From an uncultured Pedosphaera sp. (GTDB taxonomy: Bacteria; Verrucomicrobiota; Verrucomicrobiia; Limisphaerales; Pedosphaeraceae), in assembly GCA_903918755.1 (NCBI GenBank), contig CAIXFN010000028.1, positions 86,011 to 150,010 of the forward strand: a DNA stretch of 64,000 nt, written 5' to 3'. Below are positions 50,492 to 58,758 of this stretch, piece by piece. Both the position numbers and the translations under genes were made by a program. The notes beneath the pieces were generated by a model. It made no database searches and was not told where the DNA came from. It saw only the letters and a program-made list of their open reading frames with translations. Position 1 is the stretch's first letter. Each line of letters starts with the position of its first letter.

Positions 50492-50752
50492 TTGAACGCT
50501 GAACTCTGTAAAAAAGCATTGGAGAAGGTTGGCAACCCCAACGTTCTGATCAATCTCGTATCGCGGCGCGTGCGCCAATTGAACTCGGGCGGTGGCTCGG
50601 CCAGCCGTCCCTTGATCATGGACGTCACGGGACTCGGCGCTGCTGACATCGCTTTGACCGAATTGGTGGAAGGCAAGATGGGTTGGGATCTCCCCGAACC
50701 GGTCGAAGTGGACAAGCCGACCGCCGCTACCAAGAAGAAAAAGAAGCATTGA
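50492..50752 (+). CDS. rpoZ: RNA polymerase omega subunit
   Basis: 86 aa. TTG start at 50492. NPNVLINLVSRRVRQLNSGG followed by SRPLIMD and GAADIALTELVEGKM are typical of omega, which helps assemble and stabilise RNA polymerase. A Lys-rich tail (KKKKKH) ends the protein. A terminator-like hairpin follows before smpB. Confidence 0.92.
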   Translation: MNAELCKKALEKVGNPNVLINLVSRRVRQLNSGGGSASRPLIMDVTGLGAADIALTELVEGKMGWDLPEPVEVDKPTAATKKKKKH

Positions 50753-50786
50753 TCGGAGGACGCACTCCTCCGTCGGTTTGGCAGCT

Positions 50787-50813
50787 GACCGGAAGCACCC
50801 TTCCGGTCCTTTT
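50787..50813 (+). terminator. rho-independent terminator between rpoZ and smpB
   Basis: GACCGGAAG (50787-50795) pairs perfectly with CTTCCGGTC (50800-50808), loop CACC, followed by CTTTT. A second small hairpin CGGAGGA/TCCTCCG (50754-50772) precedes it. The T-tract ends 5 bp before the smpB ATG, so smpB would need read-through or a promoter within rpoZ. Confidence 0.65.
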
Positions 50814-50818
50814 GGTTT

Positions 50819-51274
50819 ATGTCTGAAATCCTGAGCAACTCCAAAGCGCGCCGGGATTATCACATCCTGGAGACTTTTGAGGCCGGTATCGTCCTGCACG
50901 GTACCGAAGTCAAATCTCTGCGTGCGGGTCGTGGCCAGTTGTCTGATGCCTTCGCCCGGGTCGAAAAAGACGAGATTTTCCTACACAATGCCCACATCGA
51001 CGAGTACGCGATGGGCAACCGGCAAAACCACCTTCCCAAGTCCGTTCGGAAACTGCTGCTCCACAAGTCCGAGATTCGTAAATTATTCGGCCTGGGCTCG
51101 GTCAAGGGCAACGCCATCTTCCCCCTCTCGCTTTATTGGAAGAACGGCAAGGTCAAAGTGGCGTTGGCGGTGGGCAAAGGCAAAGTCGAATATGACAAGC
51201 GCGAGGATTTGAAAAACCGGGAGTCGGCCCGCGAACTCAAGCGGATCAGCATGCACCACCAAAAGGGCAAATAA
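50819..51274 (+). CDS. smpB: SsrA-binding protein SmpB
   Basis: 151 aa. NSKARRDYHILETFEAGIVL, GTEVKSLRAGRGQLSDAFAR and, near the end, GKGKVEYDKREDLKNRESARE match SmpB throughout. It binds tmRNA and the ribosome to rescue stalled translation. Start ATG 50819 gives the canonical MSEILSNSKARRDYH N-terminus. No good Shine-Dalgarno sequence is visible. Convergent with rpmB. Confidence 0.97.
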   Translation: MSEILSNSKARRDYHILETFEAGIVLHGTEVKSLRAGRGQLSDAFARVEKDEIFLHNAHIDEYAMGNRQNHLPKSVRKLLLHKSEIRKLFGLGSVKGNAIFPLSLYWKNGKVKVALAVGKGKVEYDKREDLKNRESARELKRISMHHQKGK

Positions 51275-51298
51275 AAAAGATGGTCCCCGGAGGGACCA
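51272..51298 (-). terminator. terminator of rpmB (minus strand)
   Basis: On the minus strand, TGGTCCC-TCCG-GGGACCA forms a perfect 7-bp hairpin (51298-51281) followed by TCTTTTTTAT (51280-51271). The T-tract overlaps the last codon of smpB. On the plus strand there is no T-run. Confidence 0.7.
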
Positions 51299-51344
51299 CC
51301 TTCAAAACCAATGTCGATGGCCTGCCGTCTGGCAAGCCAGGCAA

Positions 51345-51623
51345 TCAAGCCTTGGCGGCGACTTTCTTCTCGTCACCCTTTTTCCAAGTGCGACGGGGGG
51401 CCTTCACAACGAGCCCCTTCTTGATGGCGGCCGCGGTAACGCGGATATAGCGCACTTCGCCGTTCACGACGGCCTTGACCCGTTGCAGGTTCGGCATGAA
51501 GCGCCGCTTGGTAATCGCGGTGACGTGCGTGCCGATGCCGCCCTTCTTCTTCGCTTTACCACTGCGCCAGATATGGCTGCCTTTGATCGAACCGGTGCCG
51601 GTCAATTCACAAATCTTTGACAT
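51345..51623 (-). CDS. rpmB: 50S ribosomal protein L28
   Basis: 92 aa. MSKICELTGTGSIKGSHIWR, THVTAITKRRFMPNLQRVK and VKAPRRTWKKG match L28, including its typical Asn-Leu-Gln (NLQ) segment. No zinc-binding Cys pairs (only one Cys), so the C-minus form. Monocistronic, with a terminator after it. Confidence 0.97.
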   Translation of the reverse strand: MSKICELTGTGSIKGSHIWRSGKAKKKGGIGTHVTAITKRRFMPNLQRVKAVVNGEVRYIRVTAAAIKKGLVVKAPRRTWKKGDEKKVAAKA

Positions 51624-51732
51624 AAATCATTTTCCGTTTAAAAGGAAGGGAGAAGGTAGCAACCATTTTGGCGATGGCAAGCACTTTTTCCGCTTTTTTT
51701 ACCGGTCCCACCGACGGGATCGTCGGGGGGGA

Positions 51733-51762
51733 TAAAAAGGCCCGCACCACCCAGTGCGGGCC
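51733..51762 (-). terminator. rho-independent terminator (minus strand)
   Basis: GGCCCGCAC (51739-51747) pairs perfectly with GTGCGGGCC (51754-51762), loop CACCCA. Read on the minus strand it is followed by TTTTTATC (51738-51731). It lies downstream of the small membrane protein gene at 51812-52048. Confidence 0.8.
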
Positions 51763-51811
51763 TACAGCAAACAACTTAACCCTTCATTGGACGATCCGCC
51801 CGGGAAAAAGG

Positions 51812-52048
51812 TTACCGGGAATCCTCGCGGGCCCCGGCCGCCTGCTCCTTCCGTTTGGCGCGCTCCATGGCTTTTTGAAAACGGTGACGCCGCCGGTGGC
51901 GTCGTTTTCGTTTCAGCAAATCATTCAGGTAAAGCCCCCCGATGACCACGAGGACGAGGAGAACCAGAAAAACTCCGACCAGGACGAACGGATCATCCAG
52001 TTGCCGCCGGAATCCGGCCAGGATTCGATTAATCTGGCTGAGGTTCAT
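51812..52048 (-). CDS. small single-span membrane protein
   Basis: 78 aa. An N-terminal amphipathic part (NRILAGFRRQLDDPF) precedes one membrane helix (VLVGVFLVLLVLVVIGGLYL, ~22-41) and a strongly basic tail (KRKRRHRRRHRFQKAMERAKRKEQ). ATG 52048; ends 50 bp before a good terminator, which supports a real gene. Function unknown. Confidence 0.6.
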   Translation of the reverse strand: MNLSQINRILAGFRRQLDDPFVLVGVFLVLLVLVVIGGLYLNDLLKRKRRHRRRHRFQKAMERAKRKEQAAGAREDSR

Positions 52049-52178
52049 GTCAATTTGCCGAACGACCTTGTCGGCATGAAGTCAATTGAATCTGATTGGG
52101 ATCATAGGCCGGGCAAATGCCGAAAGCAATCCCAAATCCTGAATCGCCGGAGCCCGCAAATGGCTGGTGCGGGCCCCC

Positions 52179-52781
52179 TCAGGGGTGGCCCGGGGCGATC
52201 CGGATCATCACTTCGTTACGCCGGAGAAACGGCGGCGTCCAGGGCGGATCGAAGTAGCCATAAATCGGGCCCGACAAAGCGGGCAGCTTCTCGGCTGCCA
52301 GCCAATTCTCCAATTGCCCCCGGTAGCCCGTCTCGTTTGCGGCGTTACGCCCGCCCCGGAAGCGCAGTACCGCAAACCGGCCGGCCGCCATTTCGTGAAC
52401 GCGCAGGGAAGCGTCGGCGGGTTGGGGCACCTTGTCCGCTGACAACTTGGCCGGCAGCACGAAAGCCATCGTGGCGTTGGAGGAATTCCCGCCGTTCATG
52501 AACACGGGCGTGGTCATGGAGATTTTTGCACCAGCGGCGTTGCCCCCGGTGATATAACGAAATAGCTTGCTGAAGCTGCGGTCCGAGCCTTCCCCCACCG
52601 GCGCCATGGTGGTTTCCACCACCATCAACACGGGATAATCCCGCACCTCAATTTTGCCGGCTTTCCGCACCACCTGGTAAGGTGCACTTTCATACCCGGA
52701 CCGCGTAGCCTGACACCCCACCAGCACCACCCCAAATCCCGCCAACAGGCAAACGGCCCCGCCCAAGATCTTTTTATTCAC
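52179..52781 (-). CDS. SOUL family heme-binding-like lipoprotein
   Basis: 200 aa from GTG 52781. Signal with a lipobox (GFGVVLVGCQA), so probably lipid-anchored. The SOUL/HBP family core: YQVVRKAGKIEVRDYPVLMV, FSKLFRYITGGN, KISMTTPVFM and, at the end, PPWTPPFLRRNEVMI. Family members bind haem or tetrapyrroles weakly; role in bacteria unclear. Next upstream on the strand is a DUF481 outer-membrane-type protein; the 128 bp between them hold only GC-rich palindromic bases. Confidence 0.92.
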   Translation of the reverse strand: MNKKILGGAVCLLAGFGVVLVGCQATRSGYESAPYQVVRKAGKIEVRDYPVLMVVETTMAPVGEGSDRSFSKLFRYITGGNAAGAKISMTTPVFMNGGNSSNATMAFVLPAKLSADKVPQPADASLRVHEMAAGRFAVLRFRGGRNAANETGYRGQLENWLAAEKLPALSGPIYGYFDPPWTPPFLRRNEVMIRIAPGHP

Positions 52782-52909
52782 ACTGGCAACCTGCCACCAA
52801 GTTGGTGCTTTGGCGATAGCGAATCCCGCCGCTGCCGAACGGCGGGCGAGCTCGGGCTTGGCCGCCCGCCCAAGCCGATGGGGCGGGCGGGCGGCAGCGG
52901 AGACGTGAT

Positions 52910-53677
52910 TTAAAACTTGTACGCGATGGCCGCGACCAGTTTGATGTCGTTTTTCTCCCGGCCGGCGGCGGGGATGTTGTAGTAGGTGTCCTGCAAATAC
53001 GTCCGCATGCTGACGTGTTTGGTCAGGGCCGATTCCACCCCGATTTCGGCATTGATGTAATAGTTATCGAATTTGTCCACCTGCGGCAGAATTTCGAACG
53101 TCTGCCAGAGGCGGGTCGTGGCCGTGAACTTGTGTTCAAAGCGTTCCCCCAAACGCAGCGTCGCGTAGCCCTTGGTGATATGGCCCTGTTCATGGTAAAC
53201 GAACGCCGGACCGGCTTCCACGGTCAGCGTGGTGTTGGTCTGCTTGATCAGATAATAACCCACCAGCGGGGCGAGGGTCAGGCGGTAGTTTACATCCGCG
53301 ATGGCGTCATGCAGCGCATCCAGTCGCAGGCCGTAATAGAAGTCCGTCGTCGCCTGCCGGTTGTACTGGCCGAAACCATGCAGCGACTCGGAGTTCTTCA
53401 CGCCGGAGGTTTCCCCGTAGGTGGCGTCCGCGCCCAGCAAAACCTGGTCGTCCGCGGTCTTGCGCTCGCTGCCCAAATTGGCGGTGGCCAGCAAGGTCTT
53501 GCTATTGCCGCGCGTCAGGGTGAGCCCCGCAGCGGCACTGGTCGTCCAGGGGGACGGGGCCTTGACGGCGGTGGCGTCTTCCGCGCGCACCGCGCCGGTC
53601 CCGGCCAGGAGGAATGCGCCTCCCAGCAGGCCGCCGATTAACGATTTGGCCGGAAAGCCGGCAATTTTTTTCATCAT
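52910..53677 (-). CDS. DUF481 family putative outer-membrane beta-barrel protein
   Basis: 255 aa from ATG 53677 (MMKKIAGFPAKSLIGGLLGG), with a signal peptide cleaved near AVRA. The mature part is made of alternating amphipathic strands (WTTSAAAGLTLTRGNSKTLL, VLLGADATYGETSGV, TDFYYGLRLDALHD, YRLTLAPLVGYYLIKQ, MRTYLQDTYYN) and ends in aromatic KLVAAIAYKF, typical of outer-membrane barrels. The TRGNSKT segment is the DUF481 hallmark. Function unknown (salt-induced/YdiY-like). Confidence 0.9.
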   Translation of the reverse strand: MMKKIAGFPAKSLIGGLLGGAFLLAGTGAVRAEDATAVKAPSPWTTSAAAGLTLTRGNSKTLLATANLGSERKTADDQVLLGADATYGETSGVKNSESLHGFGQYNRQATTDFYYGLRLDALHDAIADVNYRLTLAPLVGYYLIKQTNTTLTVEAGPAFVYHEQGHITKGYATLRLGERFEHKFTATTRLWQTFEILPQVDKFDNYYINAEIGVESALTKHVSMRTYLQDTYYNIPAAGREKNDIKLVAAIAYKF

Positions 53678-53928
53678 ATTGTTCCCTATTTGTTGTTGTT
53701 TTAAACCCGGACAATCTCCCAAATAACCATTGGCGCTTGGCCAAGGCGATCGGTTCGGCTGCCAGGAAGGCGTTTTCTTAAAGCGTCACCCCACCCTCCG
53801 GCAAGCGCACATTTTCCCGTCCAACCTCCGCTTTTGCTCCGACCGCAGAAATATTTGGCAGTTTTCACCCTTGGACCATCCCTGTCCTACCCCCACCGCT
53901 AGGCTGGTGGAAATTGAAAGGTCAAACC

Positions 53929-54138
53929 ATGACTGCCCAACAACAATTGGAACTGAGCCTCGCCGAATCCCGCCGCGCCAACCTGGCGGCCCCAACCGAA
54001 CTGCGCCAGCAACAAGCCCGTTGGTGGTTCTCGCAAATGCGCCAGGTGGTGGAACATGCGCTGGAATGGGAACCCGCCCCGCGCTTCGCCTCCCCACCTG
54101 CCGCTTTTGCCCCGACCCAAAGTCTCCACCGGCACTGA
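53929..54138 (+). CDS. small conserved protein, RWWFSQM type, unknown function
   Basis: 69 aa from ATG 53929 (MTAQQQLELSLAESRR). The central helix has RQQQARWWFSQMRQVVEHAL followed by EWEPAPR. I recall similar short proteins in other Verrucomicrobia, often with Trp-Trp-Phe and Met-Arg-x-Val at the same places. An AGG upstream supports the start. No catalytic residue evident; perhaps a small RNA- or protein-binding factor. Confidence 0.55.
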   Translation: MTAQQQLELSLAESRRANLAAPTELRQQQARWWFSQMRQVVEHALEWEPAPRFASPPAAFAPTQSLHRH

Positions 54139-54294
54139 GTCCTGAGCGGGGTTGGAACTCGTGGCACCGCGCCAACCGGACTATCGGACGCTCTCCAACC
54201 ATTCGCGTCGCCCTCCGGAAATTGCGCGCCCCGGTGTTGGAATCCGGTGAACAATTACCGTTGACCCCACCGTCCGCCTCGCGAAAATGACCTC

Positions 54295-55119
54295 ATGCAT
54301 CCCAGCGTCGGGTCAACTGCCCTCGCCGGCAAGCGGATCGTCGTCATTGGCGGTACCGCCGGCCTGGGTCTTTCCGCAGTCCGGGCGTTTATCGCCGCGG
54401 GCGCGCGCGTCGTGGCGGTGGGGCGGAAGCCGGAGACCGTCGCGACCATTCAGGCCGAACTCGGCGAAACCGCCCTCGTCATTACGGGCGACGCCACCCA
54501 CCCGAAGACCGCTCCCGACGCCATCGCCGCAGCCGTCGCCGCGTGGGGCGGCTTGGATGGGTTATATCATGTGGCCGGAGGTTCCGGGCGGCGCTGGGGG
54601 GATGGCCCGTTGCACGAGATCACGGACGAGGGGTGGGCGGCCACTTTGAATCTGAATCTCACCTCCCTTTTCCAATCCAATCGGGCGGCCGCCCGGCAAT
54701 TCCTCGCCCAGGGCACCGGGGGCTCCGTGCTGAACATGGGGTCCGTGCTCGGCTTTTCCCCCTCGCCCCGATTTTTCACCACCCACGCCTATGCCGCCGC
54801 CAAGTCCGCCGTGACCGGATTCACCCAAAGCTGCGCGGCCTACTACGCTGCGCAGGGAATCCGGTTCAACGTTCTTGCACCGGCGCTGGTGGAAACGCCC
54901 ATGGCCCAGCGCGCCGCCCGGGATGAAACCATTCAGGCCTTTATCAAAACCAAGCAACCCCTCGCCGGCGGCCGCATCGGCCAACCCGCCGACCTGGATG
55001 CCGCGGCCGTCTATTTCCTGAGCGACGCCTCGGGCTTCACCACCGGCCAGGTGCTGTGCGTGGACGGCGGTTGGTGCGTCAGTGAAGGCCAATATCCCGC
55101 GACAACACCAACGTCATGA
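54295..55119 (+). CDS. short-chain dehydrogenase/reductase (SDR)
   Basis: 274 aa. Cofactor motif IVVIGGTAGLGLSAVRAF; NVNLTSLFQSN-type central segment with LNMGSVLGFSPSPRF, and the catalytic YxxxK in THAYAAAKSAVTGFTQSCAA; C-terminal TGQVLCVDGGWCVSEG is the classical SDR end. Oxidises or reduces a hydroxyl/carbonyl with NAD(P)H. First gene of a run of seven in the same direction; overlaps the ROK kinase by 4 bp, so it probably acts on the same sugar. Confidence 0.93.
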   Translation: MHPSVGSTALAGKRIVVIGGTAGLGLSAVRAFIAAGARVVAVGRKPETVATIQAELGETALVITGDATHPKTAPDAIAAAVAAWGGLDGLYHVAGGSGRRWGDGPLHEITDEGWAATLNLNLTSLFQSNRAAARQFLAQGTGGSVLNMGSVLGFSPSPRFFTTHAYAAAKSAVTGFTQSCAAYYAAQGIRFNVLAPALVETPMAQRAARDETIQAFIKTKQPLAGGRIGQPADLDAAAVYFLSDASGFTTGQVLCVDGGWCVSEGQYPATTPTS

Positions 55120-56009
55120 ATTACGCCGTGGGGATTGACGTCGGGGGCACGAACATCAAGGGGCTGGCCATCACGCCCACGGGGGAGGTACTGGCCCAAC
55201 GGAACGTGCCCACCGGCGACGATGGCACGCCGGCCTGGATCGGGCGGGTGGTGGAGGTGTGGCAGCAATTGCAACAGAATCTCGGCGCCGCCCCCACTAG
55301 CACCGGGATTGCCGCCCCCGGACTGGCCGCCGCCGATCAGCTTTCCATCCACTGCATGCCCGGTCGACTGTCCGGTCTGGTGGGACTGAACTGGCAAAGC
55401 CGCCTCGGCGTTGCGCAACCCGTCCCGGTGCTCAATGATGCACATGCCGCTTTGCTGGGCGAGGCATGGTGCGGGGCGGCCCGCGGCCTGGCCAACGTGG
55501 TTCTGCTCACGCTGGGCACCGGCGTAGGCGGGGCCGTCCTAGTGGAGGGCCATCTGTTGCGCGGTCAATTGGGCCGCGCCGGCCACCTCGGCCATCTGTC
55601 CCTGAACCCGAACGGTCCGCTCGACATCGCGTCCACCCCCGGGAGCCTGGAAGATGCCATTGGCGAATGCACCCTGTTCCGCCGGACTGCGGGACAGTTC
55701 CCCTCCACCGCCGCCCTCGTCGCCGCCAGCAGCGAGGGCAACCCCGTCGCCCGGGAAGTTTGGCTTTACTCCGTCCAGGCCCTGGCCGCCGCCGTGGCTT
55801 CCTTCATCAATTGCTTCGATCCCGCCCGGGTGGTGTTGGGCGGTGGCATTGCCGCCGCCGGCCCGGCCCTGTTCCAACCATTGCAGGAATACCTGGACCG
55901 CTTTGAGTGGCGTCCGACCGGGGTGGCGGTGCCCGTGGTTCCCGCCGCGCTGGGCGATCGGGCCGCCGCCTATGGTGCGGCTTGGAATGCGCTCCGGTTT
56001 TCCGCATGA
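55116..56009 (+). CDS. ROK-family sugar kinase
   Basis: 297 aa. GIDVGGTNIKGLAITPTG (phosphate 1), GIAAPGLAA, PVPVLNDAHAALLGEAWCGA (catalytic Asp in ND), VLLTLGTGVGGAVLVEG and GHLGHLSLNPNG are ROK motifs. The usual GHxxxxxxGxxCxCGxxGCxE zinc site is reduced (no CxCGxxGC), suggesting a zinc-less ROK kinase. Phosphorylates a hexose or amino sugar. ATGA overlaps with both neighbours. Confidence 0.92.
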   Translation: MNYAVGIDVGGTNIKGLAITPTGEVLAQRNVPTGDDGTPAWIGRVVEVWQQLQQNLGAAPTSTGIAAPGLAAADQLSIHCMPGRLSGLVGLNWQSRLGVAQPVPVLNDAHAALLGEAWCGAARGLANVVLLTLGTGVGGAVLVEGHLLRGQLGRAGHLGHLSLNPNGPLDIASTPGSLEDAIGECTLFRRTAGQFPSTAALVAASSEGNPVAREVWLYSVQALAAAVASFINCFDPARVVLGGGIAAAGPALFQPLQEYLDRFEWRPTGVAVPVVPAALGDRAAAYGAAWNALRFSA

Positions 56010-56839
56010 TCCCCGCCATGAACGATTGCTCACCCGCCGCCACCTACCTGCAACGCTCCCGGGAACTCACGGAGCGAGTGGCGAGCCAATTGACTGCCAT
56101 CAACCAAGCGGCGGATTGGTTTGCCGCCAGCATTCTGGCCGGCCGCCTCGTGCATGTCTTCGGCTCCGGCCACAGCCGCATCATGGTCGAGGAGATGTGG
56201 CCCCGCTACGGTTCCTTCCCCGGTTTCAATCCCATCGTGGAACTGTCCCTCAGTTTTCACAACCTGGTCATCGGCGCCAACGGCCAGCGGCAGGCCATGT
56301 TTCTCGAAAATGTGAGCGGCCTGGCGGATCGCATCCTGCGCAATTTCGCGGTGCGCCCGATCGACTCCGCGCTGATCATTTCCTCCAGCGGCTGCAATCT
56401 GGTGCCGGTGGAGATGGCGGCCGGTTTCCAGGCCCAGGGCGTGAAGGTGGTGGCCATCATCAGCCGCGCGCATTCGGAAGCCAGTTCCTCCCGCCATCCG
56501 GACGGCAAAAAACTCCAGGATTTCGCCGACCTCGTCCTCGACACCGGCGCGCCCGTAGGGGATGCCATGGTGCATATTCCCGGTCTGGACACCCCGGTGG
56601 CGCCGGGCTCCACGCTCGGCGGCTGCCTGCTGGTCAATTGTCTCAAGGCGGAAATCGCGGCGCGCCTCACCGCCGCTGGTCAGCCTCCGAAGGTGCTCAG
56701 CGCCGCCGCCGTGGTGGGCGCGGCCCGCGCCACGGAAATCTTTGAAGCCGCCTACGATGAGCACGCGCATCGCATGGCACGGATGTACGCCGAATCCGGT
56801 CCGTCCCTTAAACTCGCCCAACCGACCAAACCATCATGA
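56006..56839 (+). CDS. SIS-domain sugar isomerase-like protein (UPF0309 type)
   Basis: 277 aa from ATG 56006 (MIPAMNDCSPAATYLQ), chosen for its ATGA overlap with the ROK gene. SIS fold: SILAGRLVHVFGSGHSRIMVEEM, SALIISSSGCNLVPVEMAAG and GVKVVAIISRAHS. UPF0309-like members are thought to act on phosphosugars. ATGA overlap with the MetE-like gene. Confidence 0.9.
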   Translation: MIPAMNDCSPAATYLQRSRELTERVASQLTAINQAADWFAASILAGRLVHVFGSGHSRIMVEEMWPRYGSFPGFNPIVELSLSFHNLVIGANGQRQAMFLENVSGLADRILRNFAVRPIDSALIISSSGCNLVPVEMAAGFQAQGVKVVAIISRAHSEASSSRHPDGKKLQDFADLVLDTGAPVGDAMVHIPGLDTPVAPGSTLGGCLLVNCLKAEIAARLTAAGQPPKVLSAAAVVGAARATEIFEAAYDEHAHRMARMYAESGPSLKLAQPTKPS

Positions 56840-57891
56840 AATCCTGCCCCCTCCGCACCTCGGTCATTGGCAGCTATCCGTTTCCCGGCTGGCTGGAATT
56901 CGCCTGCCAGCACCTCGATCAATTCGGAACGGCCGATCTGGCGGAGGTTCAGGATGACGCGGTCATCACCGCGCTCCACGATCAGACCGCGGCCGGGCTC
57001 GACGTGGTGACCGACGGCGAGCAAACCCGGCTGGATTTCAACCTTTCCTTCTATGGTCACCTCACTGGCCTCGAACTGGAATCGGCTTCCCCCCGACGGT
57101 TTGGTCCGCCCGCGCATGATCAACGCGGCAAGCACCGCGTGGTGGCGGAGTTGGCTGCCCCGCACGGGCTCGGCGCCGTGACAGAATTCCAACGCCTGCA
57201 ACGCATTGTCGCCGCCGGTCACCCGGGTTCGCGGGCCACGTTGAAGGCCAGCGTTCCCGGCCCCTACACCCTGAGCGGCCGCTTGCTGCCCAGCGCCCAA
57301 TACCCGGACCGCTGGGCGCTCACCGAGGCGCTCCTGCCGATCGTGCGGCAGGAGCTCGTGGACCTCGTGGCGGCAGGATGCACCGAAATCAGTGTGGATG
57401 AGCCCTCCATGAGTTGCTACGCGCACCGCGAGGATCCCCGGCGGTTCGTCGATATTTTTAACCGCACCGTCGAACCGGTGACCGGCCGCACGCGAGTTTG
57501 CACCCACCTTTGTTTTGGCAACTACAAGGCCCGCGCCGTCGGCCCCCGGCAGTTGGCCCCGATGTTCCCGGCCTTCCTGGACTTTCATTGCGACGAAATG
57601 CATGTGGAGATGGCCAGTCGTGAATTCGCCGAACTGGAGATCGTCAAATTGATCACCACCCGCATGGACGCCGCCGTGGGCATCGTGGACGTGAAGAGCT
57701 ATTACATTGAAACGCCGCAGGACATCGCCGGACGCGTCCGGCGTTGCCTGCAACATGCGCCCCCGGACCGGTTGGTTTTTGCTCCGGATTGCGGACTGAG
57801 CCAGACAGCGCGCTGGGCGGCAAAGGTCAAATTGGCCAATCTCGTGGCGGGCGTGAAAATCGTGCGCCGGGAATTGGGGTTAGAGAAATGA
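56836..57891 (+). CDS. MetE-like (cobalamin-independent methionine synthase C-domain-type) protein
   Basis: 351 aa, about the size of a single MetE barrel. SVIGSYPFP, then LDVVTDGEQTRLDFNLSF and VDEPSM. The zinc-ligand set of MetE is retained: THLCFGN (His224, Cys226), MHVEMASREF (Glu258) and FAPDCGLSQTARWAA (Cys319). Stand-alone MetE-like proteins can use other thiols or methyl donors. Its place in a sugar-type operon, with ATGA overlap to the SIS gene, is odd and may indicate that its substrate is not homocysteine. Confidence 0.83.
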   Translation: MKSCPLRTSVIGSYPFPGWLEFACQHLDQFGTADLAEVQDDAVITALHDQTAAGLDVVTDGEQTRLDFNLSFYGHLTGLELESASPRRFGPPAHDQRGKHRVVAELAAPHGLGAVTEFQRLQRIVAAGHPGSRATLKASVPGPYTLSGRLLPSAQYPDRWALTEALLPIVRQELVDLVAAGCTEISVDEPSMSCYAHREDPRRFVDIFNRTVEPVTGRTRVCTHLCFGNYKARAVGPRQLAPMFPAFLDFHCDEMHVEMASREFAELEIVKLITTRMDAAVGIVDVKSYYIETPQDIAGRVRRCLQHAPPDRLVFAPDCGLSQTARWAAKVKLANLVAGVKIVRRELGLEK

Positions 57892-57892
57892 A

Positions 57893-58729
57893 ATGAAGCC
57901 GGCCGCACAAAAGGACGAGGCGTTGCTGGCGGACATCGCCCGCGCACGGTCCGCGGGTCGCCCCCGCCTGTGGTGGCTCGGCCAAAGCGGTTTCCTGCTC
58001 CACACTCCCGCCGTCACCATCCTCTTCGATCCCTACCTTTCCGATTCGCTGACTGCCAAATACGCCGCCACGGACAAACCGCATACCCGGATTACGGAAC
58101 GAGTCATCGCCCCGGAACGGCTGACGGGCATTGATGTCATCACCAGTTCCCATAATCACACCGATCATCTGGACGCGGAAACCCTCCTGCCCCTGCTCGC
58201 TGCGAATCCGACCGCCCGCTTGTTGATCGGAGGGGCCAATCGGGATTTTGTGCTGGGCCGGTTGGGTGAGTCGGTCGCCGCGCGGCTCGTGACCGTGGAG
58301 GCGGGTGAAAGCGTCACCATCGCCGGGGTGGAATTCCACGGCATCCCGGCCGCGCACAACACGGTTGAGCGCGATGCCCAGGGCCGGTGCCGGTTTCTGG
58401 GATTCGTCGCCCGGCTGGCAGGCCGGACCGTTTACCACAGCGGCGATACGCTTGGGCACGATCAATTGGTTGACTCCCTGGCCCCCTTCCATCCGGACCT
58501 CGCCTTGGTGCCCATCAATGGCAATCTCCCGGAACGCCGGGTGGCGGGCAACCTCAACGGCCGCGAAGCCGCCGAGCTAGCCCAGGCCATCGGCGCCGGC
58601 CTGGCCGTGCCCCATCACTTTGATCTGTTCGAATTCAATACCGCCTCCCCTGACGAATTCGTCGCGGAATGCCGGCGCCGCGGCCAGCGCCACCGGGTGC
58701 TGGCCAATGGCGAAGGACTGGATCTTTAG
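57893..58729 (+). CDS. MBL-fold metal-dependent hydrolase, UlaG-like
   Basis: 278 aa, 1 bp after the MetE-like stop. LWWLGQSGFLLHT and ILFDPYLSD begin the beta-lactamase-fold hydrolase; SSHNHTDHLDAETLLPLL gives the metal motif (HxHxDH-type in variant order HNHTDH), HSGDTLGHDQLV and HHFDLFEFNTASPDEF the later ligands. The closest familiar group is UlaG (L-ascorbate-6-phosphate lactonase), with a similar N-terminal part. A phosphosugar lactone is a reasonable substrate in this operon. Confidence 0.87.
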   Translation: MKPAAQKDEALLADIARARSAGRPRLWWLGQSGFLLHTPAVTILFDPYLSDSLTAKYAATDKPHTRITERVIAPERLTGIDVITSSHNHTDHLDAETLLPLLAANPTARLLIGGANRDFVLGRLGESVAARLVTVEAGESVTIAGVEFHGIPAAHNTVERDAQGRCRFLGFVARLAGRTVYHSGDTLGHDQLVDSLAPFHPDLALVPINGNLPERRVAGNLNGREAAELAQAIGAGLAVPHHFDLFEFNTASPDEFVAECRRRGQRHRVLANGEGLDL

Positions 58730-58758
58730 CGACACCGTCAACCCAACCCGAAACCCCT

